NCBI GenBank assembly: GCA_934338065.1
Contig: CAKRGX010000033.1
Span: 1 to 5,901 of the forward strand
Origin: an uncultured Eubacterium sp.
Lineage (GTDB): Bacteria; Bacillota; Clostridia; Lachnospirales; Lachnospiraceae
DNA: 5,901 bases
Reading direction: 5' to 3'
The notes beneath the pieces were generated by a model. The model was not told where the DNA came from. It searched no databases and saw nothing but the letters and a program-made list of their open reading frames with translations. How positions within the stretch are numbered: position 1 is the stretch's first letter; each line of letters opens with the position of its first letter. Positions 1-4,720 of the stretch are shown one piece after another. Made by a program: the position numbers and the translations under genes.

Positions 1-1
1 A

Positions 2-74
2 TGGGACCTACAGGGCTCGAACCTGTGACCCTCTGCTTGTAAGGCAGATGCTCTCCCAGCTGAGCTAAGATCCC
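2..74 (-). tRNA. tRNA-Val (anticodon UAC)
   Basis: On the minus strand a complete 73-nt cloverleaf can be folded. The acceptor strands GGGATCT and AGGTCCC pair with one G-U, the anticodon stem TCTGC/GCAGA encloses loop CTTACAA with anticodon TAC, and the T-loop is TTCGAGC. The anticodon reads valine GUA codons and wobble partners. The discriminator base is A. The next base is T, so the 3' CCA is not encoded and must be added after transcription. A promoter lies about 25-50 bp upstream, so this gene starts a transcript of its own that runs off the left edge of the window; further tRNAs may follow outside. Confidence 0.96.
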
Positions 75-99
75 ATACGTCATTCGAGACGACTTCTTT

Positions 100-127
100 A
101 TTATACCAAAAAAAATATATTTGTCAA
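100..127 (-). promoter_or_regulatory. sigma-A promoter of tRNA-Val
   Basis: Reading the minus strand there is a perfect -35 hexamer TTGACA (127-122), a 16-bp spacer rich in A/T and a perfect -10 TATAAT (105-100). Transcription should begin near position 93, giving a leader of roughly 20 nt before tRNA-Val. A fully consensus promoter is what is expected for a stable RNA gene in Firmicutes. Confidence 0.9.
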
Positions 128-193
128 CACCTTTTTTACAAACTTTCCTGAACTTTCCACGAAAAGCTCAAGCCATGCGGCCAAAACAAAACC

Positions 194-223
194 TTGACGT
201 TGCCTGCCACTATCATGTACAAT
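194..223 (+). promoter_or_regulatory. Probable sigma-A promoter of the COG2426 membrane protein gene
   Basis: TTGACG (194-199) and TACAAT (218-223) are separated by 18 bp, each one base off consensus. The predicted start near 230 gives a leader of about 50 nt ending in the ribosome site AGGGAG (267-272), six bases before the ATG at 279. The promoter is divergent from that of tRNA-Val, and the roughly 65 bp between the two -35 boxes includes a short direct repeat at 141-158. Confidence 0.65.
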
Positions 224-278
224 AGGTACTAGTTGCAATCTAAGCAGATAAAAAACAATATCCAAAAGGGAGAATACA

Positions 279-755
279 ATGATTACAAAATACTTAATGA
301 TTTTTCTTATTTCCATGGTTCCGGTTGTTGAACTGCGTGGAGCTATTCCATTCGCCGTAGCCGCCGGGCTTCCGCTTCTGCCATCATACATCGTATGTGT
401 AATAGGCAACATGATTCCTGTCCCATTCATTTACCTCTTCGCCCGTAAAATACTGCTATGGGGTGCTGATAAAAAATATATCGGCAAATTCTTTCGCCTG
501 TGTCTGGAAAAAGGCGAAAAAGGCGGACAAAAGCTGAAAGCAACTGCCGGACGAGGGCTTTTCATTGCCCTGCTTCTCTTTGTAGGCATCCCATTACCCG
601 GCACAGGTGCATGGACCGGTACATTAGCCGCCAGCTTTTTGGATATGGATTTCAAGCCAACCATCTTCGCCGCTATGGGCGGCGTTGTATTAGCCGGTCT
701 CATCATGGGCGCAGCAAGCGCTGGCGTATTCAGTGCGATCACAGCACTCTTCTAA
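279..755 (+). CDS. Small multi-drug export family membrane protein (COG2426/PF06695)
   Basis: A 158-residue, strongly hydrophobic protein of the usual length for the family called 'small multi-drug export protein'. That name is historical; the transport substrate is not established and I would not claim drug efflux. Family hallmarks are visible: the ELRGAIP motif at residues 18-24, just after an N-terminal hydrophobic stretch, and the related GIPLPGTGAWTG motif at 103-114. Both resemble the proline/glycine re-entrant loops of DedA-like membrane proteins. Hydrophobic segments lie at about 2-15, 33-56, 93-120 and 128-157. A basic cytoplasmic-looking loop at about 64-92 separates two pseudo-symmetric halves. 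The start is supported by AGGGAG six bases upstream. The gene stands alone on the plus strand, and its stop codon overlaps the stop of the convergent phosphoesterase gene. No convincing terminator follows it. Confidence 0.88.
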   Translation: MITKYLMIFLISMVPVVELRGAIPFAVAAGLPLLPSYIVCVIGNMIPVPFIYLFARKILLWGADKKYIGKFFRLCLEKGEKGGQKLKATAGRGLFIALLLFVGIPLPGTGAWTGTLAASFLDMDFKPTIFAAMGGVVLAGLIMGAASAGVFSAITALF

Positions 756-1243
756 CGAGAACGCGCATACTCATATAATTCAAATGTAACATTCCCATCT
801 GCATCGCTGTTCATCATGATGTAAGTGGGAATTTTTCTTTCCTGCCGCGGTTTTGAGATACTTCCCGGATTCACAAAAGTCTTGCCATCGATCGATTCTA
901 TGACAGGAACATGTGTATGACCAAACATAACAATATCTGCTTTCTCCTGTTCTGCCAAATAGCGAAGAGTCTCAATACCTCCATAATTAAGATAACGATG
1001 TCCATGACACATAACTATGTGTTTTCCCTGCCAATCCACAGTCAGCATATCCTGGCAGTGGGAATAAAAATCGCAATTCCCCCTCACCATATATACTGGA
1101 TAGGGAGTAAGGCTCCTCAGCCTATCCTCATCGCCTTCTATATCCCCAAGATGAAAGATTGCTTCATAATCCGGATGCTGTTTCAGTACATCTAACAAAT
1201 TATCCAGTCTTCCATGAGAATCACTAAACACAAGTGCTTTCAT
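752..1243 (-). CDS. YfcE/YsnB-type metallophosphoesterase (MJ0936 family)
   Basis: A 163-residue calcineurin-like phosphoesterase, full length for the small YfcE/YsnB/MJ0936 group, which hydrolyse phosphodiesters in vitro with a two-metal centre; the physiological substrate is unknown. Metal-ligand motifs occur in the family order: DSHG (8-11), GD (33-34), GNCD (55-58), CHGH (79-82), GHTH (108-111), then NPGS (125-128). The reading frame can begin three bases earlier with TTG, but the ATG at 1243 is preferred. It gives the usual family N terminus MKALVFSDSHG, lies eight bases after AAGGGG (1257-1252), and shares its A with the TGA stop of rdgB (TGATG), implying translational coupling. The pairing matches the ysnA-ysnB pair of Bacillus subtilis. 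The 3' end overlaps the convergent membrane protein gene by 4 bp. Confidence 0.92.
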   Translation of the reverse strand: MKALVFSDSHGRLDNLLDVLKQHPDYEAIFHLGDIEGDEDRLRSLTPYPVYMVRGNCDFYSHCQDMLTVDWQGKHIVMCHGHRYLNYGGIETLRYLAEQEKADIVMFGHTHVPVIESIDGKTFVNPGSISKPRQERKIPTYIMMNSDADGNVTFELYEYARSR

Positions 1244-1845
1244 CAAACTGTCCCCTTCTTCTTCAAAACATCAACCATTTTACGAATAGCAATGCCACGG
1301 TGACTGATTGCATTTTTTTCTTCCGGCTCCAGTTCTCCCGTTGTGCAGCCTCGTTCCGGAAGATAAAAGATGGGATCGTAGCCAAATCCATGTTCTCCTT
1401 TCGGTTCATAAGCAAGCCTTCCCTCAATGACACCTGTCACCACATCAACTTCTCCATTTGGATAAGCACAGGCAATTGCGCAGACAAATCTCGCCCCCCG
1501 CTTCTCATCCGGCACTCCCTCACAGCGTCTTAAAATCTCGGCATTTTTCACCGAATAAGGAGTATCTTCGCCCATATAACGGGCAGAATATATACCTGGT
1601 TCTTTATTCAGATAATCCACTTCAAACCCGGAATCATCTGCCAAAACCATCTCCCCGGTCTCTTCCATAACTGCTTTGGCCTTTATTACTGCATTTTCTT
1701 CAAAAGTCTTACCATCCTCAACAATATCAATATCGACACCGATATCTTTCATGGAATAAATCTCATATTCGTCACCCAGCATTTGTTTGAATTCATTTAC
1801 TTTTCCCTGATTTCCTGTTGCAAAGATCAGCTTCGTTTTACTCAT
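1243..1845 (-). CDS. rdgB: RdgB/HAM1 family XTP/dITP diphosphatase
   Basis: A 200-residue cytoplasmic nucleoside triphosphate pyrophosphatase, the normal family length. It hydrolyses non-canonical purine nucleotides (dITP, XTP, ITP) to monophosphates and pyrophosphate, keeping deaminated bases out of DNA and RNA. All signature motifs are present: ATGNQGK (9-15) for triphosphate binding, FEEN (48-51), ADDSG (69-73) with the catalytic Asp, PGIYSARY (83-90), GFGYDPIF (153-160) and SHR (181-183) for base recognition. The frame is open to a GTG at 1881, but that would add 12 non-conserved residues overlapping the upstream gene. The ATG at 1845 matches the family N terminus and follows AAAGGA (1862-1857) at a slightly long spacing of 11. 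It begins 7 bp after the methyltransferase stop and overlaps the next gene by one base, so this is a tight operon. Confidence 0.95.
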   Translation of the reverse strand: MSKTKLIFATGNQGKVNEFKQMLGDEYEIYSMKDIGVDIDIVEDGKTFEENAVIKAKAVMEETGEMVLADDSGFEVDYLNKEPGIYSARYMGEDTPYSVKNAEILRRCEGVPDEKRGARFVCAIACAYPNGEVDVVTGVIEGRLAYEPKGEHGFGYDPIFYLPERGCTTGELEPEEKNAISHRGIAIRKMVDVLKKKGTV

Positions 1846-1852
1846 CGCTCTC

Positions 1853-3016
1853 TCAATCCTTTCTTCTCGGTGGTTTTTCACCCATATATTGATACAAATA
1901 CGTCTTCATCATACCATTATAAATCTTTCGGTTCTTTGTCGCTTTCTTTCGCGTGCCTCCTGCCGCAATTGCCTTCTGAGCATCTTCATAACCACTCAAA
2001 AGGAAAAATGACCAAGTATCATTTTCAGACATCACATGTCCTACTTCGCGATAAAGCTCATACATTTCTTCCTTTGTCGAAAGCCGTTCCCCATAAGGAG
2101 GATTGCTTATAACAAAACCGTATGGTTTGGGACTGCTAAAGTCTCTTACATCTCTCTGTTGAAAATGAATATGTTCTTCGACGCCTGCCAGTCTTGCATT
2201 CGCACGTGCCATCTTCAGCACTTCATCACTGATATCATACCCCTGAATATGAAGCTCCTGATCCGTGCGTATTCGTTCTTCCGCCTCATCAATTGCCTCA
2301 TACCACAATTTTCTCGGCACAAGATCCACCCAGTTTTCCGATATGAATTCGCGATTCATCCCTGGTGCCATGTCAAGTGCAATCATCGCCGCCTCAATCG
2401 GTATCGTTCCACTCCCACAAAAAGGGTCTACCAGCAGACGATCTGCATGCCACGGAGAAAGCATAATGATCGCCGCTGCCAGTGTTTCTGTCACCGGAGC
2501 AGGAGCAGTAAATTTACGATAGCCTCTTTTATGCAGGGACTCGCCTGTTGTATCAAGCCCCACTGTTACAATATCTTTCACAATGCTGATACGTAAAGGA
2601 TAGGAATCACCGCTCTCTTCAAACCAATCCGTATGATACGTCTGTTTCATACGTTCCACCATAGCTTTCTTTACGATCTTCTGAATATCAGACGGACTAA
2701 ACAGCTTACTGCTGACAGAATTTGCTTTTGTCACCCAGAACTTACCATCTTTAGGAATATAATTCTCCCAGGGGATTGCTTTGATCTCTTCAAATAATTC
2801 ATCAAAGGTCACTGCACGAAACTCTGCCACCTTTAACAATATCCTCTCTGTAGTACGAAGAAATATATTAGCTCTGGCTATCGCCTCTGCATCTCCCTCA
2901 AACGTTACTTTACCATTATCCACATTTGTAATCTCATATCCGAGATCCTGGATTTCTCTTTTCAGCACCGCTTCCATTCCAAAATGACACGGTGCGATCA
3001 ACTCATATCGTTCCAT
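1853..3016 (-). CDS. THUMP domain class I SAM-dependent RNA methyltransferase (COG0116, RlmL/YpsC type)
   Basis: A 387-residue protein with the layout of the COG0116 family. A ferredoxin-like/THUMP RNA-binding region covers about residues 1-160, and a Rossmann methyltransferase domain about 165-380. The SAM-binding motif I DPFCGSGTIPIEAA is at 197-210. Motif IV NPPYGERL, the N6/N2-type amino-methylation signature, is at 305-312. E. coli RlmL makes m2G2445 in 23S rRNA; the Bacillus homologue is YpsC. Whether this protein has the same target is inference, and the second methyltransferase domain of enteric RlmL (RlmK) is absent, as usual in Firmicutes. The frame extends to a GTG at 3049. The ATG at 3016 is chosen because GAGGT (3025-3021) lies just upstream and MERYELIAPCHFGMEAVLKREI is the usual family start. 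It is the first gene of the group with rdgB and the phosphoesterase. Confidence 0.92.
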   Translation of the reverse strand: MERYELIAPCHFGMEAVLKREIQDLGYEITNVDNGKVTFEGDAEAIARANIFLRTTERILLKVAEFRAVTFDELFEEIKAIPWENYIPKDGKFWVTKANSVSSKLFSPSDIQKIVKKAMVERMKQTYHTDWFEESGDSYPLRISIVKDIVTVGLDTTGESLHKRGYRKFTAPAPVTETLAAAIIMLSPWHADRLLVDPFCGSGTIPIEAAMIALDMAPGMNREFISENWVDLVPRKLWYEAIDEAEERIRTDQELHIQGYDISDEVLKMARANARLAGVEEHIHFQQRDVRDFSSPKPYGFVISNPPYGERLSTKEEMYELYREVGHVMSENDTWSFFLLSGYEDAQKAIAAGGTRKKATKNRKIYNGMMKTYLYQYMGEKPPRRKD

Positions 3017-3047
3017 AAGTACCTCATTTATTATATTTTCCCCTTGC

Positions 3048-3065
3048 ACACAAGGACATTTGTGT
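3048..3065. repeat. Inverted repeat at the predicted transcription start of the methyltransferase operon
   Basis: ACACAA (3048-3053) and TTGTGT (3060-3065) form a perfect 6+6 bp dyad around a 6-bp centre. It lies directly downstream of the -10 box, covering the expected transcription start near 3063. It could be a repressor operator or a 5'-end hairpin that protects the mRNA; the sequence alone does not decide. Confidence 0.5.
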
Positions 3066-3069
3066 TCTT

Positions 3070-3099
3070 ATTATAAAACAGTACATTTCTATCCGTCAA
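3070..3099 (-). promoter_or_regulatory. Sigma-A promoter of the methyltransferase-rdgB-phosphoesterase operon
   Basis: On the minus strand TTGACG (3099-3094) and a perfect TATAAT (3075-3070) are separated by 18 bp. The leader would be about 47 nt. The -35 box overlaps the stop codon of the rhodanese gene (3098-3096), so this promoter sits at the very end of the upstream coding region. Read-through from the rhodanese gene is also possible, because no terminator lies between them. Confidence 0.8.
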
Positions 3100-3395
3100 C
3101 GCCTTTTTCCGCTTCTCCCCTCATATCCCCCGGCAATGCTGGAAGCCCACTTTCCTTTTTTTGCCAGCATTTTAGCTGCTTTTAAGCTGTGATTGCCATA
3201 ATCACAATAAAAAATAATGCGATCGTAATTCATCATCTCATGAAGGTGCTGTTCCAGATCATCATATGAAATGTTCCACGCCCCGGATATATGCTCTTTT
3301 TGATATGCTGCCGGTTCTCTCAGATCAACAAGCAGCGTTCCACTGTGATAGGTATATTTTTTTGCTTCTTCCCAGGATATCAACGCTGGTTTCAT
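3096..3395 (-). CDS. Single-domain rhodanese-like protein
   Basis: A 99-residue single rhodanese domain without signal peptide. Such proteins carry a persulfide on an active-site Cys and pass sulfur to acceptors. Visible features are VDLREP (23-28), HISGAWNIS (35-43), the active-site strand and loop IIFYCDYGNHS (60-70) with Cys64, and the closing IAGGYEG (87-93). The loop fits CxxGxxS; the Arg often found before the Ser is His69. The catalytic Cys is present, so activity is plausible but substrate unknown. Two upstream in-frame ATGs exist (3422 and further). The ATG at 3395 is preferred because AAAGGG (3409-3404) lies eight bases before it and a -10 box at 3431-3426 would start transcription downstream of the earlier ATGs. 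The extra N-terminal residues of the longer frame are not rhodanese-like. Confidence 0.87.
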   Translation of the reverse strand: MKPALISWEEAKKYTYHSGTLLVDLREPAAYQKEHISGAWNISYDDLEQHLHEMMNYDRIIFYCDYGNHSLKAAKMLAKKGKWASSIAGGYEGRSGKRR

Positions 3396-3425
3396 TTTTC
3401 TCGCCCTTTCTTTTGCTCTCATTTC

Positions 3426-3455
3426 ATTATATGATGCCAGAGCCAAAAAGGTCAC
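3426..3455 (-). promoter_or_regulatory. Probable sigma-A promoter of the rhodanese gene
   Basis: Minus strand GTGACC (3455-3450, four of six matches) and perfect TATAAT (3431-3426) at 18-bp spacing. The start near 3419 gives a leader of about 25 nt with the AAAGGG ribosome site. This placement supports the shorter rhodanese start codon. Confidence 0.6.
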
Positions 3456-3476
3456 GAAACCCGGCCGTACAACAAA

Positions 3477-3500
3477 AGAGCCGACCATACGGTCGGCCCT
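3477..3500 (-). terminator. Intrinsic terminator of the Asn/Ser/Lys-rich small gene
   Basis: On the minus strand AGGGCCGACC and GGTCGGCTCT form a 10-bp GC-rich stem (one G-U) with a GTAT loop, followed by TTTGTTGT. It begins 5 bp after the stop codon at 3506. The plus strand has no T-run after the stem, so it works only leftward. It would also end any transcript reading through from fba. Confidence 0.88.
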
Positions 3501-3505
3501 GCGAG

Positions 3506-3691
3506 CTATCTGCAATTAGATGAATTGCTGCCGGTAGAATTTTTACTTGTGTTTTTACTTGTGTTTTTACTTGTGTTTTTACTGTCATTCTTACCGGAAG
3601 AATTCTTGTTCGAAGCGTTCTTATTCGAAGCATTCTTGCTTGCATTACTGCTATTTTTTTCATTGTAATCATCTAAAAAATTTCTAGCCAT
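3506..3691 (-). CDS. Asn/Ser/Lys-rich low-complexity small protein of unknown function
   Basis: A 61-residue protein I cannot assign to a family. Residues 1-13 (MARNFLDDYNEKN) look ordinary. The rest is repetitive: two copies of NASNK near residues 20-29, then KNTS three times around 38-50, then a Ser/Asn tail ending in Asn-Cys-Arg. Asn (16), Ser (15) and Lys (9) make up 40 of 61 residues, with almost no hydrophobic residues after position 9, so it should be disordered, soluble and basic. There is no signal peptide or membrane segment. Real expression is supported by a perfect AGGAGG (3704-3699) seven bases before the ATG and by a strong terminator just after the stop. It lies 103 bp downstream of fba. 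Resemblance to small spore proteins in size and composition is an inference only; it lacks a recognisable alpha/beta SASP motif. Confidence 0.82.
   Translation of the reverse strand: MARNFLDDYNEKNSSNASKNASNKNASNKNSSGKNDSKNTSKNTSKNTSKNSTGSNSSNCR
3540..3583. repeat. 12-bp tandem repeat inside the small gene
   Basis: TTTTTACTTGTG (plus strand) is repeated three times without change from 3540, followed by a partial fourth copy TTTTTACT. On the coding strand each unit encodes Lys-Asn-Thr-Ser. The unit length is a multiple of three, so copy-number change by slippage would keep the reading frame. Confidence 0.93.
3603..3632. repeat. 15-bp imperfect tandem repeat inside the small gene
   Basis: TTCTTGTTCGAAGCG and TTCTTATTCGAAGCA are adjacent 15-bp units differing at two positions; a third decayed unit starts at 3633. 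They encode the two NASNK-type pentapeptides. This is a second in-frame repeat class beside the 12-bp one. Confidence 0.85.
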
Positions 3692-3702
3692 GATACAACC
3701 TC

Positions 3703-3752
3703 CTATTGTTGTGACAAGACACTGACTTGTCTATCATCTGTTACAACAATAG
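3703..3752. repeat. Long inverted repeat in the leader of the small gene
   Basis: CTATTGTTGT (3703-3712) pairs perfectly with ACAACAATAG (3743-3752). Immediately inside, GACAAG (3713-3718) pairs with CTTGTC (3726-3731) around a 7-base loop, leaving an 11-base bulge on one side. In the minus-strand RNA this gives a 16-bp bulged hairpin whose last stem bases are the start of the AGGAGG ribosome site. No U-run follows, so it is not an ordinary terminator of fba. Confidence 0.75.
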
Positions 3753-3779
3753 TATCTCTTAGATATTACTTTTTATACA
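3750..3779 (-). promoter_or_regulatory. Possible sporulation-type (sigma-F/G-like) promoter of the small gene
   Basis: On the minus strand TGTATA (3779-3774), 17 bp, then GATACTA (3756-3750). This is close to the forespore sigma-G consensus TGAATA / CATACTA (one mismatch in each) and also compatible with the sigma-F -10 pattern GGnnAnAnTA with one mismatch. No good sigma-A promoter is visible in the same interval. The region is A/T-rich, so a chance match is quite possible. Confidence 0.35.
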
Positions 3780-3794
3780 GAAAACCGCCACTTG

Positions 3795-4658
3795 TCACGC
3801 TTTACCAACGGAACCAAACAATTCCATTTTTTCTTTTACAGTTGCTTTGATTGCCTCAAATCCAGGTGCCAGCAGTTTACGAGGATCAAAGCCTTTTCCT
3901 TCCAGATCCTTTCCTTCTTCAATATACTTACGTGTTGCAGCCTGGAAAGAAAGCTGGCACTCTGTATTTACATTGATCTTGGAAACGCCAAGAGAAATTG
4001 CCTTTTTGATCATATCTTCCGGAATTCCCGTACCGCCATGAAGTACAAGAGGCATAGAGCCTGTCTTCTTTTGAACAGCATCCAATGTCTCAAAGCTTAA
4101 TCCGGCCCAGTTATCCGGATATTTACCATGAATATTACCGATACCTGCTGCAAGCATGGTTACACCGAGATCTGCGATCATCTTGCACTCATCCGGATCC
4201 GCACACTCACCAGCCCCGATAACACCATCTTCTTCTCCACCAATTGAGCCAACCTCAGCTTCAATAGACATCCCTTTTTCTTTACAGATTGCTACTAATT
4301 CTTTTGTTTTTTCAACATTTTCTTCAATCGGATAGTGAGAGCCGTCAAACATGATAGAAGAAAATCCTGCTTCTATACAAGCCTTCGCACCTTCGTAGCT
4401 GCCATGGTCCAAATGCAAGGCAACAGGAACTGTAATATTTAACTCCTCTAACATTCCATTTACCATTCCAACTACGGTCTTGTAACCACACATATACTTG
4501 CCGGCGCCTTCCGACACACCAAGGATAACCGGTGAATTCAATTCCTGAGCAGTAAGGAGAATCGCCTTTGTCCACTCCAAATTGTTGATATTAAACTGAC
4601 CAACCGCATATTTGCCAGCTTTTGCTTTTGTAAGCATTTCTTCTGCAGATACTAACAT
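3795..4658 (-). CDS. fba: Class II fructose-1,6-bisphosphate aldolase
   Basis: A 287-residue zinc-dependent aldolase, the usual length for the Gram-positive class II group. It cleaves fructose-1,6-bisphosphate to glyceraldehyde-3-phosphate and dihydroxyacetone phosphate in glycolysis and catalyses the reverse step in gluconeogenesis. Signature residues are all present: NINN (23-26), LHLDHG (81-86) with catalytic Asp84 and Zn ligand His85, EAEVGSIGGEEDG (133-145), IHG with Zn ligand His177, LHGGTG (206-211) with Zn ligand His207, and NVNTE (229-233) for phosphate and substrate binding. The related tagatose-bisphosphate and sulfo-sugar aldolases share the fold, so substrate is inferred from overall family likeness. 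The start follows GGAGGA with a 7-base gap. It has its own promoter directly after the PilZ gene, and no clear terminator before the small gene downstream. Confidence 0.95.
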   Translation of the reverse strand: MLVSAEEMLTKAKAGKYAVGQFNINNLEWTKAILLTAQELNSPVILGVSEGAGKYMCGYKTVVGMVNGMLEELNITVPVALHLDHGSYEGAKACIEAGFSSIMFDGSHYPIEENVEKTKELVAICKEKGMSIEAEVGSIGGEEDGVIGAGECADPDECKMIADLGVTMLAAGIGNIHGKYPDNWAGLSFETLDAVQKKTGSMPLVLHGGTGIPEDMIKKAISLGVSKINVNTECQLSFQAATRKYIEEGKDLEGKGFDPRKLLAPGFEAIKATVKEKMELFGSVGKA

Positions 4659-4688
4659 AATTCATTCCTCCGTATTCTTATTTTTTCT

Positions 4689-4718
4689 ATTATAAAACAG
4701 TATAGCTACAATTCACAA
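4689..4718 (-). promoter_or_regulatory. Sigma-A promoter of fba
   Basis: Minus strand TTGTGA (4718-4713), 18-bp spacer, perfect TATAAT (4694-4689); the start is expected near 4682 with a short leader of about 24 nt that carries GGAGGA. The -35 box begins only 3 bp after the PilZ stop codon, so no terminator separates the two genes. The 15 bases TACTGTTTTATAATA around the -10 are identical to those at the methyltransferase promoter (3083-3069). Confidence 0.75.
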
Positions 4719-4720
4719 TG

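Noticed and set aside
732..748. AGTGC-N7-GCACT hairpin at the end of the membrane-protein gene as a bidirectional terminator
   Set aside because: Only 5 bp of stem inside coding sequence and no T-run on either side; too weak to call.
2036..2596. A 186-codon plus-strand ORF inside the methyltransferase gene
   Set aside because: It lies wholly opposite a conserved, full-length methyltransferase frame, lacks a ribosome site and has no domain-like pattern; it is an antisense shadow.
3540..3632. Repeats considered as a CRISPR array
   Set aside because: Units are 12 and 15 bp, contiguous without spacers, and in frame within a protein-coding gene.
3427..3672. An 81-codon minus-strand ORF overlapping the small repeat gene, with VKTQ repeats
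   Set aside because: It is the same tandem DNA read in another frame, has no ribosome site, and runs through the terminator hairpin. The 61-residue frame has AGGAGG and ends before the terminator.
3066..3794. Riboswitch or T-box leader in the intergenic regions
   Set aside because: The leaders are short and I see none of the conserved core sequences of known riboswitches or the T-box.
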